The notes beneath the pieces are model-generated. The model was not told the DNA's origin. It was given only the letters and a program-made list of their open reading frames with translations, and searched no databases. From assembly GCA_025094145.1 (NCBI GenBank), contig JALLLS010000006.1, positions 372,001 to 436,000 on the forward strand: a DNA stretch of 64,000 bases. Reading direction: 5' to 3'. The DNA is from Spinellus fusiger. Taxonomy: Eukaryota > Mucoromycota > Mucoromycetes > Mucorales > Phycomycetaceae. Positions within the stretch are counted from its first letter, which is position 1, and each line of letters opens with the position of its first letter. Positions 10,590 through 20,943 of this stretch are shown piece after piece. A program made the position numbers and the translations under genes.

Positions 10590-11440
10590 TTTTTGGCTCA
10601 AAAGAATCCCAGACTTCTTGTATAATAGTTTTTAGCTTGTCCATCTTGAAAGAACCGTTACATTCTCTCTTGGACCTTGTCTTTTCTTTATATCCAAAGG
10701 TTTTCAATGGGGTTCAGATCGGGTGATTGAGAAGGCCACTCCAAACTATCAATTTCTCTCCATTTTCTAATCACTTATTATAATACTTTTATGAGTGGGT
10801 GCACCATCTTCCATCAATATCAAGTGGCACTCTAGACCCCAGAAATATAGTAATGACTTTCTGTAAACCTTTTTTAAACTAAATCAATAGCCCTTCATTT
10901 ATCTTTTTCAAGCACCACAAGTTCTGACTTTTCACTGTGACGAATAGCTCCCCAAACCATAACTGAGGATTCTCTGCTTTTGAATGTGGGTGCAAGACAC
11001 TATTTTTTATAAGCCTCTCCATCCTTACGCCAAATGTGAACCACTCGATTGCTCTTGGTTATTTAGAAACTACTTTTGTCAGTTCATATAACCTTTATAC
11101 CACTCGGCTAAATATACCCTCTTTGTGTAATAAATATCTAACAGTGCGTTTGCTGCGTTCTTCGGGTATTGCTGTAATTATCTTACTTAAAGTCAATCGT
11201 CTGTTCTTGCTAATAACGTTCAAAAGGTGTCGTATTCCTCTTTTATTGAATATTTTGGGTCTTCTCGAACCTTCTTGGCGTTTGGTAGTTCCTCTTGTCT
11301 TTTGTTGATTTAAAACATTCTAGATTGTTCGCAGCTTTACTCCAGTTCTTTCAGCTATTTCTTTTACTTTCATATTTGCTCGTCTGTTAGCTGCATTGTA
11401 AACTAAATATAGATGTACTTTTATTAAGAAAAAAGGGAAA
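10590..11440 (-). mobile_element. Near full-length decayed Tc1-like transposase
   Basis: Reading the minus strand from about 11400 gives a Tc1-type helix-turn-helix region (NMKVKEIAERTGVKL), then LTLSKIITAIPEERSKRTVR, IEWFTFGVRMERLIKNS and VLHPHSKAENPQLWFGELFV. Next comes the DDE segment around WSGLLNHPI with TPLKTFGYKEKTRSKRECNG, in the position of WPSQSPDLNPIENLW. The end is KLKTIIQEVWDSFEP. Several stop codons and at least one frameshift interrupt it. The order of motifs is right for a whole transposase, so this is an old complete insertion. I could not define its inverted repeats with confidence. Confidence 0.75.
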
Positions 11441-11501
11441 AAAAACTGCCACAAGTGTCTCTTATGTAGGATATGAAATATATTGGATTTCTATTAAACA
11501 A

Positions 11502-11867
11502 ATGCCAATCTTCTTGTCTCCTCACTGTACTTGTCAGAGTTTTTCTCTGATCTCTCCTCTACAACCTATTCTTCACCCGTTTAGCAAAGACAGAAGCTGT
11601 TGTATTTATTTTCAGGATTGTCCGAGTTACTTTAAGTATCCCTCATTGGATTTCGAATTTTCACAGGACGACGGGTATCTTTCTGGTGTCCTGGTTTCCT
11701 TGTTGACTTTATGGCCTTTTTGGATGTCTATTCTCAACCATCATTCACTGCCATTTCTCATTTTTCATCATTATTTCTCATTTATGGTTTTATGTATTCT
11801 ATCTTTCTGTTTCTTTGTATTTATTTCTTTATTTTTGTATTTGAAGTGTTTATATGTTTATTCTTAA
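11502..11867. other. Pyrimidine-rich island, nothing recognised
   Basis: A stretch noticeably richer in C and T than its surroundings, open for 121 codons on the plus strand. The translation is hydrophobic low-complexity sequence with no family resemblance, so I do not call a gene. It may be remnant repeat DNA. Confidence 0.3.
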
Positions 11868-12004
11868 TTCTTTTTTAAAAAAGTTCTTATAGGGTGGCTA
11901 TTAGACCCAATGCGTGAATATAACCTCACACACAAAAAATAAAATAAAATATTTTGAACTGTACACTATCTTCAGATAATATTGACGCACACTTGGAAAA
12001 TAAT

Positions 12005-12589
12005 TGTCGCATAAAGAAGTTATAGATTGGTGTAGTATAAAGATTTAAACTGTCATATTTTGAGCAACTATGTGTTCATTAATGAAACAGATTCCTATAT
12101 CAATATGAAGCGATTATTTGCTTGGTCAAAGATTAGAACTAGGGCTATAGTAAAAAAAAACCCCCAAAGACTAGAGCAGGAACTACAGTGATCTTGGGCG
12201 TGGTATCCTCTCATGGCCTTATCAACATAAAGGTCAGACAACCACGGCAATGACTCTATTCACACCAATAGTAATATCAAAAGGTTCATTAAAATTCTTG
12301 GCTATAAATGCATCCATCTTCCTCTATATTCAGAGTTGAATTCAATTGAACAACTCTGGTATGCTTGTAAAAGTAGGTTGAAAAGAGAACTACTTTTGGA
12401 GGAGAAATTATTGTCTTTAAGAGTTGCAGATGCATTCAACTAAATCCTAATCAATGACCTCAAAGGTTTCTGTGGATATTCTGAAAACTAGTTTAATGAT
12501 TACTTGAACAAAAAACCTATTAAATAATAAAATCATATTGTCGCATTCGGCGTATTCAAATGATGTGCTAATTTACTACTTTATGCGAC
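12005..12589 (+). mobile_element. Short IS630/Tc1-like element with inverted terminal repeats
   Basis: The left end GTCGCATAAAGAAGT (12005) and the right end ACTACTTTATGCGAC (12575-12589) are inverted copies differing at one position. Between them the plus strand encodes a transposase remnant at about 12310-12510: IHLPLYSELNSIEQLWYACK, in the position of LPPYSPELNPIEQFW, then LKRELLLEEKLLSLRVADAF and DLKGFCGYSEN. With 585 bp it lacks most of the transposase and is internally deleted. The same transposase type occurs in the element at 12.96-14.25 kb. Confidence 0.65.
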
Positions 12590-12700
12590 TGTTTTTCATA
12601 GTTATAAGCAATTTTTATTTATTAAGGCGACACTATTTTTTCCATATAGTGTCAAATAATTTTTAATAGTGCGACAATACTTTCTGAAAATAGTCTAAAT

Positions 12701-12763
12701 GCATAAATTATCTATTTAAATCTCAGGAGCATAAATTATCTATTTAAATCTCAGGAGCATAAA
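12701..12763. repeat. 28-bp direct repeat, two copies
   Basis: The unit beginning GCATAAATTATCTATTTAAA and ending TCTCAGGA occurs at 12701-12728 and again immediately at 12729-12756, followed by a partial third start. Confidence 0.85.
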
Positions 12764-13678
12764 TGTCTGTACAGTCCCAGGGAGGAGTTTTGTAGTGTAA
12801 CAAATAAAGTTACTCATAATTAATTTTTGAATGACTCCAGAATTGAGAGAATTTATTCGACCTTGAATTAACAGATAAAAACGTTTTCTCTTTTGTTAAT
12901 TAATTCAACAACACCTTAACATTAGAAAATAAGCGCAAAACATGAAACTTATATGCAACGCAAAGAAAAAAAACCTGGAGTATTTTTTGCCTTGAAAAGT
13001 TTGGTGCTTTAAAAGACATTGCAGCTACCGTTGAGATGCCAAAGACGGCAGTTTATTCAGTCATTTAACGAATTGCGAAAATAGGTAACCCAATACCAAA
13101 AAGAAAAATAGCAACCTAGAGCACCTAATAAAAATATAGGAAAGAGTTGCTGGACATCTTGAGCGAATAGTTAAAGATGATCTCATTTTAGCTTGACAGG
13201 AAGTGATGGAGAGGTGAGAGTCCTGTTTAAAGTTGGAGAGCGCTATGAAGGGATATATTACACTTTTTCCGAAAATTATTCACACAACCTCAGAAAAAAA
13301 TTGCACACTTTTTGAAATATTATTTCTTCAACATGAGCTTACAAATTTACTATGAAGATGGACAGGGAAATGCTATCGAAGCATTGGACAACGAACCCAT
13401 ATTGATAGATATAATTAAAGAATGTTTTCCTCTTCAAAATATGGTAGATTACAGTACTTAATTGGACTTAAAACCACCTTAGAAGCCTCAGTCAAAACCC
13501 AAGGCCACCAAAAAGGCTACAACTTCATAACAGAAAAGTGTGCTTTATTATTTAAGAAAGCACATTTTCATTAAAAGAAATTAGTAGACTTATTGAAAGT
13601 CGCGGCTACGGATATTTATTTCTTCCACCATACTCTTCTTAGCTTAATCTAATTGAACAATTTTGGTCTGTTGTGAAG

Positions 13679-13694
13679 AGTAAACTTAAAAAAG
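13679..13694. repeat. Left target-site duplication of SINE copy 1
   Basis: AGTAAACTTAAAAAAG, identical to 14082-14097 on the other side of the SINE. Confidence 0.9.
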
Positions 13695-14081
13695 GGGCCG
13701 TGGTGGTTGGCCCAACCGGAAGAAAATCTGCTTGCCAGGTAGAATGGTCGCTAGTTCGAATCGTGGTGCGGAAGAGACATTTGTTGATATTTTCGTGTTG
13801 TACTATATTTCCTGTTTGAGGCTATTTTACTTACCCAATACCCTCTGTATGACATTTAGCTTACTTTGTTTGGCTCTTGGTGCTACTTCTTATGGTAGAA
13901 ATATTTCCCAACTTCATTCATTTGTCTTATGTATTCCTTCCCCCTCATGCCCACTCAATTGACTTCACAGTCCCTTCAAACCATGTACACTGTGCTTTAT
14001 ACGCGTTAAGTATGAGTTTATAAACATTTCGTCAAGCGTTAAAAATAAAAATTTCGGTGCCAACTACGGCATTGTACATTT
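13695..14081 (+). mobile_element. tRNA-derived SINE, full-length copy 1
   Basis: A 387-bp insertion. Its head resembles a tRNA: GGGCCGTGGTGGTTGGCCCA at the 5' end with an A-box-like segment (TGGTTGGCCCAACCGG), and the B-box AGTTCGAATCG about 55 bp further on. The non-tRNA body follows. The last about 110 bp (from ACAGTCCCTTCAA to GGCATTGTACATTT) are nearly identical to the element at 16725-16909. It is bounded by a perfect 16-bp target-site duplication, and there is no poly-A tail. These are the hallmarks of a pol III-transcribed, LINE-mobilised SINE. Open frames inside it are not genes. Confidence 0.85.
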
Positions 14082-14097
14082 AGTAAACTTAAAAAAG
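14082..14097. repeat. Right target-site duplication of SINE copy 1
   Basis: AGTAAACTTAAAAAAG, identical to 13679-13694. Confidence 0.9.
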
Positions 14098-14301
14098 AAA
14101 AGTTATTAGGAAGTGAGCCTTTGAACATGAGGATCACTGAAGCATGTAGCAATGTTCTCATCAGTGATATTAAGGGATTTTATCGTTACTCTTTGAAATT
14201 TGAAACATGCTTAAGTAAAAATACAGTGAACGAGATGGGATATATAAGCATTTTAGCAAACACTTTTCACCCTTCGTTCACCAATCTGAATCAGAGGGAA
14301 G

Positions 14302-14624
14302 GCAGGGACTTTATATTATAAGAGAACGGCGCCAAGTACCACACAGGTCGGTATGATCAATGATGGAAAGAGGGCCACCAGATTTGGGTCTTTGAGTGCT
14401 GGTCTGCACAAAGTTATTATCTGAGTCCCATCGAACATCTTTGGTGGGTCCTCAAAAAGCGTATAGATGCCAGAAGGGCTGAAATAAATATTAAAAATTT
14501 GGAAACAGTGATCCAAGAAGATTCGGGTAGGATAAGAATAAAACTGACACAACAATTGTCGGAAAGTATGAAAGATCATTGCCAAACTGTCATTGATATT
14601 AATGGTGAATCAACAAAGTATTAA
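14302..14624 (+). mobile_element. C-terminal relic of a Tc1-like transposase
   Basis: The plus-strand frame reads ENGAKYHTGRYDQ (with stops on both sides), then HQIWVFECWSAQSYYLSPIEH and LWWVLKKRIDARRAE. It ends LTQQLSESMKDHCQ and VIDINGESTKY followed by TAA. This is the second and third Asp region plus the C-terminus of a Tc1 transposase. It is better preserved than its neighbours but has no N-terminal half; it directly abuts the previous element. Confidence 0.8.
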
Positions 14625-15109
14625 ATACTTTTTTTTTTACTTTTTATTATTATTAAATAACATATCAAACCTTTTTCTCATGAAGTAAAGGCTTAAGCCG
14701 TTATTTTTATTATTATTGTTTCCATGCAGTCTTTACAACATCTTGTCCTTTTTGCTGAAGTTTAAAATACCCAAATCGTTCGAAAATCAATTATGTGTAA
14801 CTATAGTACAATAAAAGATAAGTTATACAGTTTTACTATTTTTCCCAACAACTTTTGATAGATATTTAGTCCTTGAGCCAGATATAATAAAAACTACAAT
14901 GAATAAAAATAAATTGATATTTAGTGAAAACATTAAGATCATAGAAAGCTTTTATTTTATTTTATAATATATCCAAACCTGGAAATTGAATGGGAAAAAG
15001 GTCGGGACTCAGAAGGGCCGGACACTAAAATTCAGATGCACAAATCGTTTAAAATAAACAAAATGAGTAGTCATTTTTTGTTTATAAAGATAAACAAGGT
15101 TAGATCACG

Positions 15110-15286
15110 GATGAGCAAGGTAATGAGGTGATGGATTGGGAAGACATTGATCCTTTTAATATTATTTCATTAGCAACATTGAGTCGATATCGATCAATAT
15201 ATAAAAGTCTTCCTGTAAAGGACAGTGAAGAGCTTGATGAAGAAATGGAAGAGATAGTTATAGGATTAGAGGTGAAGATAATATAA
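15110..15286 (+). other. Possible acidic coding fragment
   Basis: An open stretch on the plus strand reads DEQGNEVMDWEDIDPFNIIS, later LDEEMEEIVIGLEVKII, and ends in TAA. It is acidic and has protein-like composition, unlike the AT noise around it. It has no clear start, and I cannot place it in a family; it may be a remnant of a transposon or host gene. Confidence 0.2.
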
Positions 15287-16706
15287 ATAGAAAACGATGC
15301 AAAAAAGCATATAACATTTAAGTTATTTGTTAATATTTCAAACGAATCAAGCTTTGAAATCTTTATATTACACAGCCAAAATAACCTGGGTTTTAAGCGG
15401 TGATATATCCTTCCTTTTATATTGTTGAAAATACGCACTTTTTATGGAATGATGTTTAAAATCAAAGGTTTATGGATGTCCAACTTATTATTTCCTTTTG
15501 TAGAATACCTCACTATTAAATTGTATTATAAATAAGATATACTGTTGATGAGTAGTGTTTATTATAATACTATAACTACAAATTAAGTACATTCCCTCAT
15601 AGCAATAGAATCTATACCCTAAAATCCTTATGCTTTATCCTTGGGAGATAGATAACTATGCTCAGGAGTATACCCTAGAGACCCTAGACAGTATAGAAGA
15701 CTACTTGGGACTAACTTGAAAAGAATCTTTACTTGCCTAATAGCAATACAATGAGTGTCTTGTAGAATACAATGAGCTCAAGCCCAGATGAAGACACTGC
15801 TTACCTTTCTATCACTAGAATAGTCCTTGGTAGTGTCTATCACATCCTTCTATTGTTTCTCTTTGTTAATAATGGCACATTACCTTGTTCAGTTATGCTC
15901 ATCTTGATGAGTACTTAGGCATCAAGTTGTATGGGCAGTGTGGGAAATAACAAAAGGAGGGGAATACCAAAAATAATAATATTTCATCTATTAATCTGGT
16001 AATTTACTACACCATAGCCTCCACTCATAAAATTCACAAGTCAAATTCACAAGTCAAACAATTCACACTCTATTTGTCTTGAGCCTAAAAAAACAGTATT
16101 AGAAACAATATCTTGTTATCATTAAGTACTATTGTTAATACCAATTACAATGAGATAATTAAGGTGATGATAAATACTGAGTCAATGAATGAATGCACTG
16201 TGCTCAATGTAAGTGAGTTTGGTTCTATTTTATAGACAATAATTACTAGAGCTAATTCAGTGTGTCATAATAAATCTTTAAGCAGTGTTATACTGCAAAA
16301 AGTATGGGCTTAAGGATAACAAATTATGTTAAGAGAAGAATAACAATGACTGGATTGTAATATCAGCTTCACTTCTTGTTATATCCAACTTTATAACATT
16401 TAATTGCAAAGTTGATAGTTATTGCTAAAATAGACTGTCAGAGTTTGAAATATCTTATTTACACAGCGAAAAAGCCTTTTCAAACATATTAGCCAATTAT
16501 AATTACATTAAGATTTTATTCTCCGTGATTGTTATTATATATCCGATTTTTTTGGGTGTGTAAATATTTATAACTTCATTAAGGTTCGTTCTAAACAATC
16601 AGACTCCTATACATACTCATATACAAACACTAAGCTGCATAGTGACAATAATTATGTTGTACATTGTTCTGAGTTCATATTCAGACTTTTTTATTAGATA
16701 CATTGA
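15287..16706. other. No gene seen, AT-rich
   Basis: AT-rich DNA without recognisable coding sequence or repeat structure. Confidence 0.4.
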
Positions 16707-16724
16707 TTTTCTTTTTCATACTTT
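16707..16724. repeat. Left target-site duplication of SINE copy 2
   Basis: TTTTCTTTTTCATACTTT, repeated at 16910-16927. Confidence 0.85.
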
Positions 16725-16909
16725 GAAATCTTTCATTACTTCATTTATTTATCTTATCCCATATATTTCTTCACCCCATGTTCACTCGATTGACTCCACA
16801 GTCCCTTCAAGACATGTACACTGTGCTTTATACGCGTTAAGTAGGAGTTTATAAATATTTTGTCAAGCGTTAAAAAATAAATCTCGGTGCCAACTACGGC
16901 ATTGTACAT
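16725..16909 (+). mobile_element. 5'-truncated SINE copy 2
   Basis: About 185 bp matching the 3' half of the SINE at 13695-14081. The shared part begins around GAAAT(A/C)TTTC and runs through ACTGTGCTTTATACGCGTTA and GGTGCCAACTACGGCATTGT to the same 3' end (ACAT). The tRNA-like head is missing. It is flanked by an 18-bp duplication, TTTTCTTTTTCATACTTT, at 16707-16724 and 16910-16927. A truncated 5' end with an intact duplication is what incomplete target-primed reverse transcription leaves. Confidence 0.85.
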
Positions 16910-16927
16910 TTTTCTTTTTCATACTTT
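16910..16927. repeat. Right target-site duplication of SINE copy 2
   Basis: TTTTCTTTTTCATACTTT, identical to 16707-16724. One or two T residues at the junction cannot be assigned with certainty. Confidence 0.85.
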
Positions 16928-19900
16928 TTCTTGACCAAATTTGACAGATTCTTTGTCATGATAAAGTATAAAGAAATAATCAATGTATCTAATAAATAAA
17001 TGCTCAAGGTCTGAAAATATATTTATTTTCGTCCATAAAAAAATTATCCGAGTCTGAACTCAAAATACTGTAATAAAATGGCATACAAGAGTTTGAAAAT
17101 TAATCATGTTTAAGTTGAATATTCAATTTTGAATAAAGGGCTATTTATGTTGTAGTTTTAATTCAGTGTAAACATTTGTTATTTTGTCGTCGTCAAGTCA
17201 CTTCTTTAAAACAGTAATACTATGATCCTATAAGATCAGACTAAGTTTATACCCAAAAAAAACAGTCATCCCTACGGTATTCATATACCTTTTAGAGACA
17301 TCCCTAGCAGAAGAAGGATGTCTTAGCAACTGTATAATATTTCATCATAGATCGATTTAGTTCATAACAGTATTAAAAAGCAGTATGAAAGAGTAGCAAA
17401 TTTAATGAATAAACAACAGAGTTCTGCTATAGCTTTAACTGTCTGAATTTTACTTGATACTAAGATCAAAGACAACGTAATTTACTTTGGTTCTTAACAT
17501 GCATGTTTACTAACTTTTCTTTAGCAAGTTGAATTTTTTGGTCGTTTTATATATACATATATATTGTAGTTTTCTAATCTATCGAATCACTCTAGACACG
17601 CCAATTCTTTTATATTTACACCAGTAAACACTTTTCAAAACTGAAATCTATTTATTTTATTCTGCTTTGTATTTGTATTTGTATTTGTATTTGTATTTGT
17701 ATACTTTCAACAGCTAATCATCACGTCTTTCTTACACCGATAAAAAGATGTAAAAGTTACTACTATTATTTTGTGTTTGATAATACAGTTAATTATGACT
17801 TGAGGGTTTTGTTTTAAGTTGGCCTGTTTAAACTTAACAGACTATGCCGTCTTTATGCTTCATTGAACAGCCAGTACTTGGTCTGAATGTTTGATATTCA
17901 ATTAATATATAACCTGTATAAAGAGTAAAAGTGTATCTTTTTAGTGTACACCATTGGCTATTTTAATGAATTTGTTAAACAGCTTACTATCGATGCAATA
18001 AATAAAAACATGATTCATATTTCAGCATAAAATCTAATACAAGTGTACAATGTGATATAGATAATATCTTATCATTTTCTCCCAAGCATAATAGAAATAG
18101 ACACAAGTGTATGGAAAACCCTGCACTTAAATTGGTTATTTGCATTCTACATGGATTGTGATCTATCTGTTTAGACAAATAAAACTATGCTTTTAAACTA
18201 GGAAAGGGATGCTTTATCTACACATAAATCAGACGCTTATCTATAAAATCGTGTTACCCTGAGACTACAGTTTTATTTTTATTTATTGAAAGATGAGCAA
18301 TAGATCAGTTGAAAAATTCTCAGGCAATACACAGAAAAGATAAGTTCACCTATGCTTTGTGATGGATTTCAAATAGACAGCATTGATATGTTTTCATAAC
18401 CTTTCTTCTCTTTATTTAAAGTCTACATTTAATGCATTATCAAAATATTCAATAGACCGAGAGCTGTTTTAAAATATGTGATGGATCGAATAGGCTTCAT
18501 AATAATAACAGAGTATAGCCGGTGTAAAAAATAAAGGAGAAAGGAAAAAGATAAACCGGCCTTAGTTATACGCTTGTTACTTTGTACAACTTGGAGCCAA
18601 AACAATGATACTAAGTTTCTGACTGTATTTTATCTAATAACACGTGTAAATTATCTCACAATTTAAGTTTGGATTGTTTGAACTGTATTCAAATCAGAAT
18701 AAAGTAATAAGTATTACCATTAGGTTTATGCTCTTCTTTATTATACTACAATACTATCCATGTGAATACTATTTGTCCTGAGATATGAAAAGATTAATGA
18801 CTATATCTGATCAATGTACATTGAGTATTGATATTAGAACAAGACATATTCATCCATCTTAGTGACACTACTTATCTTGTAGTCCTACTAATGTCGGAGC
18901 ATACATTAAATAATTTGACTCTGGGGCTACTCAGGATATTTTTTATCAGTTGTGCATTTGTACTCTATATATATTTTTTTGCTACTACATTATACTACTT
19001 TATTCTGTGTTGTGTTGTGTTGTATTTTTGCTCTGCTGATAATTATTTTTTTAAATTGTTAGCAACAGGATTAAACATAATTAAAAATAAGAATAATAAG
19101 AATAAGAGTAGATACACATGAATGGAGAATATTTGCACTCGCTTAAAAGACCTTTTCATTATGTAGTCTAAAATCCTGTTTGGAAAAATGCCTGTGAAAT
19201 ATATAACTTCAATAGCCCTTCTCATGGGAAATTTTACTCTTAAACAAATATAAAGTTCTTGGCCATACAGGAAACTGTAATAATGGCAAGCATGTAAACG
19301 CATGTTATTTAAATATATTTTATTTTGGCAATTTTCAAGCGCCAATAAATACATTCATGTAACATTTGTTCAAAAATACAATCAGCTGATTGTCAGTAGC
19401 ATAGAGTTCGACATTGGGAACTCATCCATTTGATAGTGTGATACTAAGAATAAAGCTTAGTATATTCATACTATTAGGTTTGTTTGATTATGTACACCCA
19501 TTAAACGATTGAGATAGAGTGGTATCTGATACTATGTATGCCATTAACACTATCTTCAAAGCCCTACATAGAGAAAATAAAGCTATAGAGTATCTCCTTG
19601 TGAGAGTCATACCATGTATGGATCTATGATTAACCTATCAATCTCTTTCTTCTGCTAACTGACATTAATATACTTTCAAATATCTATCTCATGCAGAAAC
19701 AAAAGAAACTATAATGTTATTTTTAGAGTTGATAAAAGTAGTTAGTATTTACAAATTGAATTGCCTCTATCGATTATCGAAAAAAGAAAAAGATAAAGCA
19801 ATAAGATAGATACACATAAAACAAAGTACAATAGGTTAGTCAATGATTATAGTCATTTTAAGTTAATCTTGCACTCTCAAAGGATATTTCATGGAGAATC

Positions 19901-20943
19901 AATAAGTGCTTATTTATTTTTAGCATTGGTATTGAATAGCAATAGCAAGAGCAACACTACCAATGAATTGGCTGTATTATTGTTTTACCTGTTATTCTCA
20001 CATGAAATGTTCGAGTACAAGGGTGAACTCGAAGTAACACTTTGTTCTATAATAACTCCTTTCAAATCCCTATTATAAGAAAACTTGGAGAGCGATTTAC
20101 ATAATCACTGGTGAGTTGAAAGACTAAGACTTAATTTCATCCACAAGCATAGAGTTTAGGTTGTAGTTATATATAAATTGTAAAGTGTGTGTGTGTGTGT
20201 TTTGTCAGGGGTCTATTATTGAGGTCGAGCTATATTTATATGATTTGAAATACACCCCCCTCCCCACCCGAAGCAGACGCCGATAAATATAAGCATAGAG
20301 AAGCAAACAAGAGCTTAATTTCTTGTCAGATAATAATAATAATAGTATCCAAGAAATAAACCATATGCTGGTATTGTTATTCGTTTTAGGCTGTCTACTT
20401 ATTCTTGATCTCTCCTTTGTTCCATTGTTTCTTGTGTAAAAAATAATAATGTATAAGCATCTGTTTATTCTATAGATCAATGGATCCATAGGTAGGTAGG
20501 TAGGTAGGTAGGTTATGCACTCTATAAAAGAGAGTAGAACCAAGTGACATGACAAGAAATATCATAGAAATATCATTTTCTTCACTATCCAACCTTAATC
20601 CCTTTACTATGATTTAATTTCTGCAAAGACTACGAGAACATCAACAAAAAAATAATTCTCGAGACAATAGGAAGCAATGACTCTATATAAAAATAAAATA
20701 CTTTGAACTGTATCCTTTTCTTCTAAATTGAAGGTCCTGAATTTCTTTAAAGTGTTATACCAATGATGACAAGACAGAAGATAAATTATCATACGATGAT
20801 TACTTTTTTATTTTTATAAATGAATAATAATTAAATTAAAGTAAAACTACAACATTATTATACTATTAAAAAAGTGAGGTAATAGTTTTTGGTATTTTCA
20901 GAATGTTAAAAAGAGATTAAGGAGGTCTATATTTTTCTCTTAT
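16928..20943. other. No gene seen; AT-rich with microsatellites
   Basis: About 4 kb of AT-rich DNA. It contains a (TTTGTA)n microsatellite at 17666-17703, a (GT)n run at 20186-20200 and a (GGTA)n run at 20490-20512. Open frames are short, hydrophobic and unrecognisable. The last few hundred bases are the probable 3' flank of the subtilase gene. Confidence 0.4.

Larger units (their letters stand above)
12960..14250 (+). mobile_element. Tc1/IS630-like transposase relic, interrupted by a SINE
   Basis: An HTH-like beginning is visible at about 12985-13090 (FALKSLVL, a stop, then KTLQLPLRCQRRQF). At 13590-13694 the frame reads LIESRGYGYLFLPPYSS, a stop, LNLIEQFWSVVKSKLKK, matching the DDE motif region. 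The frame is then interrupted by the SINE at 13695-14081. It resumes exactly at the second target-site copy as EKLLGSEPLNMRITEACSN and DIKGFYRYSLKFETCLSKN. Removing the SINE and one duplication restores a continuous transposase frame. Other stops show the element was already decayed or decayed later. Confidence 0.8.
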
